A stretch of DNA of 64,000 nt, from positions 55,830 to 119,829 of the IMG/VR virus record IMGVR_UViG_3300045003_000080; one strand, written 5' to 3'. Source of the stretch: a virus. This document shows, piece after piece, positions 8,971 to 18,585 of the stretch. The notes under the pieces are model-generated. The model ran no database searches. It was not told where the DNA came from and was given only the letters and a program-made list of their open reading frames with translations. The translations under genes were made by a program, and so were the position numbers. Position 1 is the stretch's first letter, and each line of letters starts with the position of its first letter.

Positions 8971-11900
8971 AGCCTCCGGTGTCATCGGCAAGATCGGGCA
9001 GGCGTTCACGAATCTCGGCGACACGCTGCAGAAGGCGTCGGACATCTCCGCGCGCACGGCTGAGGAGCAGGCGGCCCTCGACGATCAGGTCACGGCGTCG
9101 ACTGCCGCCTGGACTGAGGCGACGAATCTGCAGACCGACGCGCAGATGCGGCTGAGGGCCGCGAACGAAGCGGTCCAGGAAGCCCAGGCCCAGGCGGTCG
9201 AGTGGGCGCGCATCCAAATGGACACCGAAAAGGAACTCGCAGGTGTCACCAGGGCCCTGACGGAGGAGGAGCAGTTCTCCGCGAAGGTCGTCGAGGAGTC
9301 GTTCGCTGCCGCGACCGAAGCGGTCAAGGCTGCGACGACGGTGCAGATCGAGGCGCTCGACGCGTTGCAGGCGGCGCAGACAGAAGTCGCGATCAGGTCG
9401 CAGGAGATGGCGGCTGCCGAAAGCGCCGCGTCGAGGGAGACCGGGCTGGGCGCTGCCGCGCTCGGGGGGCTCAAGGTCGCGGCTGCGACGACCGCGATCG
9501 GGGTCGGCGCCGTCGCGTACATGAGTACGAAGGCTGCCGCGAACTTCCAGTCGATGACAACCACCTTGGCCACCTCAGGTGGCGAGATGGACAAGACGGG
9601 CGCGCTGCTGGCGACCGTGCGCAACGGCATCCTGAACCTCGCGCAGTCCACGGGTACCGCCACCGATCAGCTCACCAAGGGCATGTACATGATCGGCAGC
9701 GCCGGGTTCACCGGCGCGAAGGGCTTGGAGGTGTTGCGCGCAGCTGCTGAGGGCGCGAAAGCGGAGAACTCGGACCTGGGCACCGTTGCCAACGCATTAA
9801 CAACGGTGATGCTGGACTACGGCAACCAGATCGACAAAGGCCCTGTCCAGGCGATGAACCTGATGATTGCCACGGTGCAGCGCGGCAAGATGACCACACA
9901 GGATTTCGCTGGGAGCCTCGCGTCGATCCTCCCGATCGCGAACTCGGCTGGGCTCAAGTTCGCCGAGGTCGGTGGCGCCCTGGCGACCATGACGGCGTCG
10001 GGTATGACAGCGCAGCGCGCCACCGATGACCTTTCGAATTCGGTCAGGGCCCTGCAGAAGCCTAACAACGTCGCCATCCAGTTGATGCAGCAGATGGGCA
10101 TTGACAGCAACAAGCTGGTGATGGACCTGGGCAAGAACGGCCTGACCGGGACCCTCAATACCCTGTTGCAGGCGATCGCCGCGCACACCAAGGGTGGCCA
10201 GGTTCTGCTGAACACCTGGTACACGTCCGCGTCGGCTGCTGCTGACCTGAAAACCATGATCGCGTCGATGACCCCGGCCATGCAGGCTCTGGCGAACGGG
10301 TTCCAAACCGGTTCGCTGACCGCGAAGCAGTTCCGTGACGACCTGTACCAGCTTTCCCCGCGACAGCGCGATGTGATGATGCAGTTCGAGTCGCTCGCGA
10401 ACAAGGCCGACGGATTCAACCAGCAACTCAAATTGGGCAACCCGGCTGCAATCACATTCAATAACGCGCTCGGGACGATGATGGGCGGGGCGACCGGGCT
10501 CAACACGGCTCTCATTCTGTCGGCGAATAACGGCAAAACGTTCGCGAACAATGTTGCGGCGATCGGCGCTGCCGCGCAGAACACCGGCACGGATGTCAAC
10601 GGTTGGAGTCTGATTCAGCAAAACTTCAACCAGCAGCTGTCGCAGCTGAAGGAGACGGTGCAGGTCGCGGCGATCCGGATCGGTACGGCGTTGCTGCCGG
10701 CGGTGACGAAGATCGTCGAGTGGATCGCGAAGGTGATCCAGCCGATCGCGGAGTGGATCAGCCATCACCAGAAGCTCTCGGCCGTCATCATGATCGCCGT
10801 TGGGGTGCTCTCCACGCTGCTGGTGATGCTGATCAGCGCCGTGAAAATTTTCAAGGAAGTCAAGCTCGCCATCGAAGGGCTCGGAGTCGCGCTCGATTTC
10901 CTCGCGGACAACCCAATCATCCTCATCATTGCCGCGATTGCGGTCGCCGCGTATCTGATCATCACTCACTGGTCGACGGTGAAGAAATGGCTTGAGGAGT
11001 TCTGGGGCTGGATCGTCAAGGTCGCGAAGATCGCCGCCCATTATTTTGTCCAGGCGTGGAATGAGTCGGTCGAGACGCTCAAGCGCGTCTGGGGCGATAT
11101 CAAGAGGATATGGGACGACACGGGCGGTAAAGCGGTCACGTGGATCAAGGACCAGTTCGAGAAGATCGCCGAGCCGATTAAAAAGGAATGGGACCACATC
11201 GTTTCCGACCTGGAGTCGATCTGGGGTTCGCTCACCGAAATCTGGAACGGAACCGGCGGGAAACTCGTCCACCTTATCTCGGCGCACTGGAAAGCGATCT
11301 CGGATTTCACGAAACTGATCTGGCAGGGCATCTACACGATGATCAAGGTCCAAGTCGACATCATCGTGCAGATCCTGAAAGTCGCGTGGGAGCTTATCTC
11401 AAGCGCCGTGAAAGTCCAGTGGGACCTGATCAAGGGGATCCTGAAAACAGCGTGGGATCTCATCTACGGCCTCATCAAGGGCACCCTCGATGTGATCATC
11501 GGCGTGTTGAAAGCCGCGTGGGATATCGTCGTGGGGATTTTCCGGGCCGTGTGGGACATCATCAAGGTCGTTATCAACACGGCCCTGGACTACATTAAAG
11601 ACGTCCTGAAGTTGTTCGCGGACCTCGTGACCGGCCAGTGGGGCAAACTCTGGAACGACGTGAAGAAGATCTTCACGGACCTGTGGAACAACATCAAGGA
11701 TTTCTTCGTCAACATCTGGCACGATATCGAGGACACCGCGTCGAGCGCGGTCAGCAATGTGTGGAACGGGTTCGTCTCCGGCACGAAGGCCGCCCTCGGC
11801 GGTATTACGAGCGCGATCACCGACGTCTACAACACGATTAAGAACTTTTTCGCCGACGCCTACAACTGGCTGATCGACGCCGGCAAGGCGATCCTGAATG

Positions 11901-12331
11901 GTTTCGTCGATGGCGCGAAGTCCGTGTGGAACGACGTGACATCGTTTTTCGGCGGGTTCGGCGACTGGATTGCGAAGCACAAGGGCCCGATCGAGGTCGA
12001 CATGAAGCTGCTGGTCCCACACGGCCAGGCGATCATGAAGGGGTTGATGGACGGGTTGCAGGCGCAAATGCCCGCGCTGCAGGCGAAACTGGGCCAGGTC
12101 ACCTCCACCGTGACCGCGTCGGTCAACCCGGTGCTGCGCACCTCCGGCGCGCTGTCCGGGTTCGGGTCGGCGCCCACGTCGGCGTCGACGCAGCCACAGA
12201 TCGTGATCACGAACGATCTGCGCGAGTCGCGGATCATGTCGGACCGGGACATGGACATGCTCACGCAGAAGATCGGCAATCGGCTCGCGACGCAGCTGCT
12301 GCCTGCCGGTGGTGTACGCATCAGGTCATAG
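8900..12331 (+). CDS. tape measure protein
   Basis: 1143 residues, the longest gene in the window. N-terminal 200 residues are a long Ala/Gln/Glu-rich coiled coil. Two hydrophobic segments lie around residues 630-655 (AVIMIAVGVLSTLLVMLISA) and 675-690 (ILIIAAIAVAAYLIIT), followed by Trp-rich helical repeats (VWGDIKRIWDD, AWDLIYG, AWDIVVG) to the C-terminus. This is typical of siphophage tape measures, which set tail length and help DNA entry. GTG 8921 is an alternative start. Overlaps the chaperone extension. Confidence 0.9.
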   Translation: MKRGAATVATDEITILLLLEAVDKASGVIGKIGQAFTNLGDTLQKASDISARTAEEQAALDDQVTASTAAWTEATNLQTDAQMRLRAANEAVQEAQAQAVEWARIQMDTEKELAGVTRALTEEEQFSAKVVEESFAAATEAVKAATTVQIEALDALQAAQTEVAIRSQEMAAAESAASRETGLGAAALGGLKVAAATTAIGVGAVAYMSTKAAANFQSMTTTLATSGGEMDKTGALLATVRNGILNLAQSTGTATDQLTKGMYMIGSAGFTGAKGLEVLRAAAEGAKAENSDLGTVANALTTVMLDYGNQIDKGPVQAMNLMIATVQRGKMTTQDFAGSLASILPIANSAGLKFAEVGGALATMTASGMTAQRATDDLSNSVRALQKPNNVAIQLMQQMGIDSNKLVMDLGKNGLTGTLNTLLQAIAAHTKGGQVLLNTWYTSASAAADLKTMIASMTPAMQALANGFQTGSLTAKQFRDDLYQLSPRQRDVMMQFESLANKADGFNQQLKLGNPAAITFNNALGTMMGGATGLNTALILSANNGKTFANNVAAIGAAAQNTGTDVNGWSLIQQNFNQQLSQLKETVQVAAIRIGTALLPAVTKIVEWIAKVIQPIAEWISHHQKLSAVIMIAVGVLSTLLVMLISAVKIFKEVKLAIEGLGVALDFLADNPIILIIAAIAVAAYLIITHWSTVKKWLEEFWGWIVKVAKIAAHYFVQAWNESVETLKRVWGDIKRIWDDTGGKAVTWIKDQFEKIAEPIKKEWDHIVSDLESIWGSLTEIWNGTGGKLVHLISAHWKAISDFTKLIWQGIYTMIKVQVDIIVQILKVAWELISSAVKVQWDLIKGILKTAWDLIYGLIKGTLDVIIGVLKAAWDIVVGIFRAVWDIIKVVINTALDYIKDVLKLFADLVTGQWGKLWNDVKKIFTDLWNNIKDFFVNIWHDIEDTASSAVSNVWNGFVSGTKAALGGITSAITDVYNTIKNFFADAYNWLIDAGKAILNGFVDGAKSVWNDVTSFFGGFGDWIAKHKGPIEVDMKLLVPHGQAIMKGLMDGLQAQMPALQAKLGQVTSTVTASVNPVLRTSGALSGFGSAPTSASTQPQIVITNDLRESRIMSDRDMDMLTQKIGNRLATQLLPAGGVRIRS

Positions 12332-12348
12332 AGGCACGGGGGTGAGCG

Positions 12349-13746
12349 GTGCCGATCTCACCCCCGAGCCTGACGCTCACGATCACCCCGCCGGGTGGTT
12401 CGCCGGTGAACTACACCAACAATCTGGCGTGGGCGGGCGCTGACGGACAGTTGCAGATCTCGCAGAATTTCGGGCGGCAGGGCGACACCGCGAGTTTGAC
12501 ACTCGTGGATGAGTTTTCCGGGACGCCGAATTTCTACATCCCGGTGATGAGCCAGATCAAACTGTTCGACAACACGGCGAACGTGACGCTTTTCGCAGGC
12601 GTTGTCAACGACCCGACACAGCATGTGAGCAGCCCGAACCGCAACGAGTGGCAGTTACAGTGCACTGATTACACCTTTTATGCGGATAATGCGATTGTTC
12701 ATGGTACGTTCGTCGGGCAGACCGTCGACCAGATCGTCATCTCGCTCACCGCGCAAGCCAACTGTGGGATCTCGGCCGCGTCCACCGCGTCCGGCGGGTT
12801 CGTGCGCACCGGCCCACAACTCGCCAACTTCGTGCTCAACTACACGACGCTGAGCCAGGCGTGGCGCACCCTCGCGATCCTCGCCGGATCGTCAACACCC
12901 TACGGCTGGTACGTCGACGAAAACCGGGCACTGCACTTTTTCGACTCCTCCACCGCCTTGCCCTCGGGTGTCACGTTCACCACCACCCCGACCACGTTCG
13001 GCTCCACCACCGAGGGCCACATCGCCCTGGACGGACAGAACGGGTGGGAGATCGACGGCACCTCCATCCACAACAGGATCCTGGTACAGGGCGCCTACCT
13101 GACCAAGTACTACGGGTCGACGAACAACGCGCCCACCGACACCTGGCGCGCCGACGGACACCAGGGCGCGTGGGCGCTGCGCTACACCGCGACCAGCCAG
13201 CAGGTCTCCGCCCCGATCCTGCACGTGAACGGCGTGAAGACGAGCGTGACGGTGGTCGTCGCCGGCACCGTTCCCCCCACCGGCGTGTGGACCGCGCAGC
13301 AGAACGCCAACGGCCAATGGTTCCTGGTCGCGCCCTCGACCCCGTCGGCAGGCACGCTCCTGCAAGCCTGGTACAACTACCAGACCCCGGTGATCGCGCA
13401 AGCCCAGTCCACCGCGTCGCAGGCCACATACACAGGCCCGAACTCGGGTGTTTTCGCCGAATACATCAACGACACCAGCGCCACGACCGTGCCGATGGCT
13501 CTGGCGAGGGCGCTTCGGGAACGCAACGAGTACGGGTTCGCGGCTGAACGCTACACGTTTACAACAACGGAAGACTTCCTGGGGCACGTGCGCGCCGGAC
13601 AAACATGCACGATCGTCAACCAGTTCCTGCGCGATTTCGACAGCAACACCTGGGGCGTCAACGACACGTTCATCATCGTCGCCAACACGATCTCGTTCAC
13701 TGGTGGCGGCTACCGCACCGCGCAGATCACTGCCATACGCGTGTAA
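12349..13746 (+). CDS. minor tail / tail hub protein
   Basis: 465 residues, GTG start. Follows the tape measure, where distal tail or hub proteins are encoded. N-terminal half is beta-rich (LFAGVVNDPTQH, QLQCTDYTFYADN), similar to baseplate hub domains; the C-terminal end (LGHVRAGQTCTIV) resembles the domain that follows in phage tail hub proteins. No enzymatic motif. Confidence 0.7.
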   Translation: MPISPPSLTLTITPPGGSPVNYTNNLAWAGADGQLQISQNFGRQGDTASLTLVDEFSGTPNFYIPVMSQIKLFDNTANVTLFAGVVNDPTQHVSSPNRNEWQLQCTDYTFYADNAIVHGTFVGQTVDQIVISLTAQANCGISAASTASGGFVRTGPQLANFVLNYTTLSQAWRTLAILAGSSTPYGWYVDENRALHFFDSSTALPSGVTFTTTPTTFGSTTEGHIALDGQNGWEIDGTSIHNRILVQGAYLTKYYGSTNNAPTDTWRADGHQGAWALRYTATSQQVSAPILHVNGVKTSVTVVVAGTVPPTGVWTAQQNANGQWFLVAPSTPSAGTLLQAWYNYQTPVIAQAQSTASQATYTGPNSGVFAEYINDTSATTVPMALARALRERNEYGFAAERYTFTTTEDFLGHVRAGQTCTIVNQFLRDFDSNTWGVNDTFIIVANTISFTGGGYRTAQITAIRV

Positions 13747-13755
13747 GGGGGCGAG

Positions 13756-13983
13756 ATGGCTGCCGGGTCGGGTGTGTTCCGTCCTTATACGTTCGTTGAT
13801 GTTCTCGGGACTATCAACCAGCAGTCGACGCAGTCGTCCAGCACCACGCAGATCGACGGGGTCGGGTTCGTCGGCGAGTCCGACGAGACGATGACCGGCG
13901 CCGACAGCGCTACGGACCTGTTGCAGACGGCTGCGATGAGCGTGTGGGACACGGCGCTGTGGGGGTCGGTCGCGTGGAGTTGA
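13756..13983 (+). CDS. small tail-region protein, unknown
   Basis: 75 residues, ATG with AAGGGGGCGAG upstream. Thr/Ser/Asp-rich middle with a short N-terminal FRPYTFVDVLGTINQQS. The next gene begins inside its last ten bases, so the two are probably translated together. No known family. Confidence 0.65.
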   Translation: MAAGSGVFRPYTFVDVLGTINQQSTQSSSTTQIDGVGFVGESDETMTGADSATDLLQTAAMSVWDTALWGSVAWS

Positions 13984-14501
13984 ACGCCGGGGACCGTGTG
14001 GGCCTGCGCGGTCGGCTGAAACTGACGGTGGTGCGCCCGGACGGGTCGGTGCGTGAGCAGCGCGAGGGCGACAACGTGGTGTGCACCACCGGATACACGG
14101 CGATTACGTCAGCGTTGGTGTGGTCGGGGATCCAGGACCAGGCCACGAACCTGGGCGTGACCAGCCCCACCTACCTGACCCCCCTGTACGGGGCGGTCGG
14201 ATCCGGAACCGGAACCGTGCTGAAATCCGACACGGCGCTTCAGGCGGAACTGGGGCGGCAGGTCGTGGGCGCGGGCGCGTCGTCGCCGGCGTCGGCTACC
14301 GTCCCGGCGCAGACCACGTGGCTGTTTTATTTCGCGTCCCCGACGGTGACCTGGACGGTCGCCGAAGCGGGTGTGTTCGCGAATGCGACCTCTGCGATCA
14401 ACTCCGGGTCGATGCTGGACCACTGGAGCTTCTCGCCGACGATCACGGTGCCCACCGCCGACTCGCTGATCTTGCAGGTCTCTTTCCAGTTCGGCCCCTA
14501 G
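13974..14501 (+). CDS. minor tail protein
   Basis: 175 residues from GTG 13974, chosen because GGGGG lies upstream and it gives the usual short overlap with the preceding gene. Sequence is beta-rich with RLKLTVVRPDGSVREQ at the start and a repeated strand pattern, as in tail-fibre-proximal proteins. Function by position only. Confidence 0.7.
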   Translation: MELNAGDRVGLRGRLKLTVVRPDGSVREQREGDNVVCTTGYTAITSALVWSGIQDQATNLGVTSPTYLTPLYGAVGSGTGTVLKSDTALQAELGRQVVGAGASSPASATVPAQTTWLFYFASPTVTWTVAEAGVFANATSAINSGSMLDHWSFSPTITVPTADSLILQVSFQFGP

Positions 14502-14511
14502 AAGGAGCGGC

Positions 14512-15258
14512 ATGGCGACGGCGAGCTGGTTGGCGGCCTCAGCCGGGAACGCCGCGAACGCCGGGCAGATCAACCAGTTCCTTGGCACCCACTCCTCGAC
14601 GTGGACGTACGCCGGCACCCAGCGAGCGGCGCAAACCACCGGCTCTGGCGCGTACCAGTCCTCTGCCGGGATGTACCTGGCGCAGAGCTTCACCACCGGT
14701 TCCGGTCAGACCACGCTCGGGCAGGTGTGGCTGCAGCTAAGCACGGTGGGCGGTTCGCCGCTCACCCCCCTGATCGGGACTCTCGCGGTGTCGCTGTACC
14801 CGAACGGCGCACCCACCGGGACGGCCCTGGCCTCGACCACGCTGGCCGAGCAGTACGTCTACACCGCACCGTTCTGGGTGCGTGTTCCCCTGGTCGCCTC
14901 GGGGTTGACGCCGTCGACGACGTACCAGATCGTGACGGCCCCGGCCGGTGCGGGCGGCCACTACTACACCTGGCAGCAGTCGAACCAGACATCCGGGGCG
15001 TCCGCGTCCCCGGACGGTGTCACTTGGTCGGCGCAGACGTTCGGGTTGATGTACCAGGTGTTCGACGACACCCCGGGCAGTCAGCTGCAGTTGCTCTACG
15101 ACGACGCCGGCGCCCGGTGGGTGAGCTTCACCTATGACAGTTTCGGGCGTATCGCGACGTTGACGGAGTACTGCGTCGCCCAGAACCCGGCCGCACCGTT
15201 GGCGTCTGCCACGCGCACGTTCACCTACACGCAGGGTGTTTTGACGGGGGTGGCGTAA
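14512..15258 (+). CDS. tail-tip protein, paralogue 1 of the INQFLGTH module
   Basis: 248 residues, ATG with AAGGAG upstream. Begins SWLAASAGNAANAGQINQFL then a jelly-roll-like domain, and ends with RTFTYTQGVLTGVA. The same start and end pattern recurs in the genes at 17851 and 18586, so these are paralogous adhesion modules. The middle (YYTWQQSNQTSGASASPDG) is repeated almost exactly in 17851. Probably a receptor-binding or tail-tip component. Confidence 0.7.
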   Translation: MATASWLAASAGNAANAGQINQFLGTHSSTWTYAGTQRAAQTTGSGAYQSSAGMYLAQSFTTGSGQTTLGQVWLQLSTVGGSPLTPLIGTLAVSLYPNGAPTGTALASTTLAEQYVYTAPFWVRVPLVASGLTPSTTYQIVTAPAGAGGHYYTWQQSNQTSGASASPDGVTWSAQTFGLMYQVFDDTPGSQLQLLYDDAGARWVSFTYDSFGRIATLTEYCVAQNPAAPLASATRTFTYTQGVLTGVA

Positions 15259-15260
15259 CG

Positions 15261-17834
15261 ATGGGGTTCCTGGTCGGGTACGTCACGCCTCAGGACTATG
15301 GGGCGAGCGGCAACGGCACCAGCGACGATCTGGCGGGTGTGCAGGGCGCGATCAACGCTGTGCAGAGCGCGGGTGGCGGCACCGTCTTTTTCCCGGTCGG
15401 CACGTACCTGGTGTCCGGGATTCCCACGATCACCGGGAGCGGTATCAGTATCCGGGGCGCCGGCTGGTCCTCGGTGATCAAGCTCGCGACCTCCGCGCTC
15501 AACGCGAGTGGCACAACGATCGGGTTGTGGGTCAACGGGGGCAGCAATGTGTTGATCGAAGAACTCTGTGTCGATGGGAACTTCGCGTCGATCGCGAAAG
15601 ACGGGGGTCAGGTCGTCGCGAGCACGACGTTCGGGTCCAGCGCGCTGGGCGCCGCGATCGTCACCGCCCCGACGCAGGGAACCACTGAGACGTGGACGGT
15701 CAACGCGGCTGCCGCGACCGCGACCAGCGCGTATGCCGGTATCCCGTTCGTGTTCCAGGTCAATTCCGAAGAGGTCATCTGCACCGGGGGGCAGGGCACC
15801 ACGTCGTGGACGGTAAGGCGCGGCTTCAACTCCACGACGACGGCGACGCACAGCAACGGCACGTCGATCACGAACACGCAGGGCACCCTGTTCGACACGG
15901 TGATATCCACCTACGGTATCAACTCGCCGAAAGACTACCTGCCCTCCACCTACGCCGGTGGCATCGACCCGACGACGTATCTCAAGCAGCGCATGCCGAT
16001 CCGGATCACCGGCGCGTCGAACGTCACGGTGCGCAACTGCCTGATCCAGAACTCGATCTCAGCCGGGATCCTGGCTGACGCCGCGTCGGTGAACGGTTGC
16101 ACGGACGTCCTGGTGACGAACAACAGGGTTAAATTAACCTGGGACAACGGCGTCTACTGCCATCAGGGCGTCCAGTACGCGACGGTCGCGAACAACGAAA
16201 TCAGCGACACGACATACAACGGTGTGTCTGCCGTGTACAGCGACCACATCCTCGTGACCAGCAACAACATCCGCCTCGCGGGCCCGTCCTACGCCGACAG
16301 TGGCGGCGTGCAAATCAACGGGTCGAGTAACTGCGAGGTCATGGGCAACCTGATCGACCAGTGCCAGTTCTACGGCGTCGAGGCCCTCTCCACAGTGGAA
16401 ACGAACATCACCGGGGGCGCGGGCGGCAACCAGGTGTGGGCGTCGAACACGATCATCGCGAACAATTCAATCACCGGATGTCATGCTGCCGACTTCCCGA
16501 CGCACACCTCACCCGGGGTGAATGTGTTCGGCGCGTCCAACACGGCGATCATCGGCAACACCATCGACAACTGCGACTACGGCGTCAGCATGGGCAGCAA
16601 ATCATCGCTCACCCAAATCCTGAACAACCGCATCACCCGGTCCACATCACTTGGTATCAATGTCGGTAACAGCGCGGACGTGATCGGCACGATCATCCGG
16701 GGCAACCTGATCGCGTACGGCAAGTCGCATGGTGTGTTCGCGAACGCTCCGACGCGGATCGAGGGCAACACGATCACCGCGAACGGGAGCGGTGGCACCG
16801 GGATGGGTGTCAACCTGTCGTCGCCGCCCACCGGCATCCCCAACAAGATCGACTGGGTGCTGAACAACACGATCACCGGGAACGCCGACAGTGGCCTGTA
16901 CGCCAACGCCGGCTCCGGGAACATCGCGTACGCGCAAGGCAACCTGTTCAGCAACGACCAGTTCGTGCTGTTCAACGACGCGTCGATCACGTTCAACTCG
17001 ACGACCATGACGTCCGCGACCGCGTCGTTCACCAACTCCGACGTCGGCCTGCCGATCGTGCTGATGGATCAGGGCTCCGGTGGTGTGACGACCGCGACGA
17101 CGGTCGCTTCGGTCACGAACTCCACCACGATCGTGCTCGCGTCAGCCGCGCAGGCCACCGAAACCGGGGTCACGTTCTGGATCGGGCGCGGCGTGGCGAG
17201 CTACACCGACGGGTCGACGACGAACGCCGCCAGCAGCGTCCTGACCAGTGCGACGGCAGGGTTCACCTCGTCGGATGCGGGCAAGCTCATCGTGCTGTTG
17301 TCGCAGTCGCTCACCCCGAGTGTGCTGTTCGTCGGCACGATCGCGAGCTTCACCAACTCCACGACGGTCACCCTGTCCGGGCCGGCCGGGTTGATCTCCG
17401 CCTGCACGTTGATCATCAACAGGAGTAACGCGCAGCAGGTACGCGGCATCAACAACGGATCAGGGCTCTGCATCGACAAGAACAACATCGTGTGGGGTAT
17501 CCCCGAAGTATTAACGGGTGGAAACACGTTCAACTTGCAGGCGCGTGACCGGTGGGAGGTGTACGACGCGGCGACCACCCTGGACCGCACCGCCCGGTAC
17601 GTCGCCTACGTCGCGCTCACGGCTGCGCGCACCCTCACCCTCGCCGACGCGACCACCGTCCCCCCCGGCGCCCTGGTCGTGATCAAAGACGAGGCGGGCA
17701 CAGCCGGCAGCAACACGATCACGGTCGCGACCCAGAACTCGCAGACCATCGACGGCGCGTCCACGAAAACGATCACGTCGAACTACGGGCTGCTGCGCCT
17801 GACCCCGTCGGCCGCGCAGTGGTTCACCACGTAG
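15261..17834 (+). CDS. right-handed beta-helix tail spike (pectate-lyase-like)
   Basis: 857 residues. The N-terminal region (VTPQDYGASGNGTSDDLAGV) matches the start of pectate-lyase-superfamily tail spikes. Residues about 240-560 show repeated N-rich beta-helix rungs (NVTVRNCLIQNS, ILVTNN, NTIIANNSITG). After that come two copies of a Ser/Thr strand domain (SVLTSATAGFTSSDAGKL) and a C-terminal domain with a conserved ending (GLLRLTPSAAQWFTT). Such proteins bind or cut surface polysaccharide; no catalytic residues can be assigned. Confidence 0.8.
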   Translation: MGFLVGYVTPQDYGASGNGTSDDLAGVQGAINAVQSAGGGTVFFPVGTYLVSGIPTITGSGISIRGAGWSSVIKLATSALNASGTTIGLWVNGGSNVLIEELCVDGNFASIAKDGGQVVASTTFGSSALGAAIVTAPTQGTTETWTVNAAAATATSAYAGIPFVFQVNSEEVICTGGQGTTSWTVRRGFNSTTTATHSNGTSITNTQGTLFDTVISTYGINSPKDYLPSTYAGGIDPTTYLKQRMPIRITGASNVTVRNCLIQNSISAGILADAASVNGCTDVLVTNNRVKLTWDNGVYCHQGVQYATVANNEISDTTYNGVSAVYSDHILVTSNNIRLAGPSYADSGGVQINGSSNCEVMGNLIDQCQFYGVEALSTVETNITGGAGGNQVWASNTIIANNSITGCHAADFPTHTSPGVNVFGASNTAIIGNTIDNCDYGVSMGSKSSLTQILNNRITRSTSLGINVGNSADVIGTIIRGNLIAYGKSHGVFANAPTRIEGNTITANGSGGTGMGVNLSSPPTGIPNKIDWVLNNTITGNADSGLYANAGSGNIAYAQGNLFSNDQFVLFNDASITFNSTTMTSATASFTNSDVGLPIVLMDQGSGGVTTATTVASVTNSTTIVLASAAQATETGVTFWIGRGVASYTDGSTTNAASSVLTSATAGFTSSDAGKLIVLLSQSLTPSVLFVGTIASFTNSTTVTLSGPAGLISACTLIINRSNAQQVRGINNGSGLCIDKNNIVWGIPEVLTGGNTFNLQARDRWEVYDAATTLDRTARYVAYVALTAARTLTLADATTVPPGALVVIKDEAGTAGSNTITVATQNSQTIDGASTKTITSNYGLLRLTPSAAQWFTT

Positions 17835-17850
17835 ACGGGCGGGGGGCGCG

Positions 17851-18576
17851 ATGGTGAACTGGGTCGCCGCGTCGAGCGGCTCCGCCCCGTTGGCAGCGCA
17901 GATCAACCAGTTCCTGACCACCCACGCGTTCACGGCTGTGTACACGGGCGCCGAGCAGGATCATCAGGCCACAGCCGGCTCCGGCGCCGTGGACTCCAAC
18001 AGTCTGTACATCGCGCAGAAGTTCACCTCTGGCGGCACATACACGTCCGGGCGGGTCGTGCTCACCCTCGCGGTGACTGGGACGCCGGCGCCGTGGTCGT
18101 TGTCTTTGCAGTCAGACAACTCTGGGGCGCCGTCCGGGACGATCCTGGCCGGCCCGGTCGCGGTCCCCAACGGGTTCGTGCCCGCCAGCGCCGCGACCGT
18201 GTCGATTCCCCTGCCGGGCGCGTCGATCACGTCGGGCACCGTGTACTGGATCGTTGCGCACGCGGCCGGCGACGTGTCCAACTTCTACGCGTGGAGCAAA
18301 TCGAACCAGGCCACCGGGGCGTCGACGTCGGCGAACGGCAGCACCTGGTCGGCGCAGGCGTACGGGTTGCTGTTCCAGGTGTGGGACTCGACGATCGTCA
18401 CCCCCATGGTGCACACCTGGGAAGACTCGGCCGCAAGGTGGACCACCCTCGCGTACAACGCCCAGTCCACCCCGTCGAAGATCAGCGAGTACACCGTCGC
18501 GCAGGCCGCCAACGACTACGTGTCCAGTGTGCGCAGCTTCACCTACACCAACGGGCTGCCGACCTCGATCGCGTAA
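17851..18576 (+). CDS. tail-tip protein, paralogue 2 of the INQFLGTH module
   Basis: 241 residues, ATG with GGGGGCGCG upstream. AAQINQFLTTHAFTAVYTGA parallels the gene at 14512, as does the KSNQATGASTSANGSTWSAQ segment and the closing SSVRSFTYTNGLPTSIA. Likely arose by duplication; it flanks the beta-helix spike on the other side. Confidence 0.7.
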   Translation: MVNWVAASSGSAPLAAQINQFLTTHAFTAVYTGAEQDHQATAGSGAVDSNSLYIAQKFTSGGTYTSGRVVLTLAVTGTPAPWSLSLQSDNSGAPSGTILAGPVAVPNGFVPASAATVSIPLPGASITSGTVYWIVAHAAGDVSNFYAWSKSNQATGASTSANGSTWSAQAYGLLFQVWDSTIVTPMVHTWEDSAARWTTLAYNAQSTPSKISEYTVAQAANDYVSSVRSFTYTNGLPTSIA

Positions 18577-18585
18577 GGAGAGCCG

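Noticed and set aside
9797-11353. Long minus-strand open frame over the tape measure gene
   Set aside because: Antisense shadow of a clear tape measure; composition is dominated by Arg, His and Asp.
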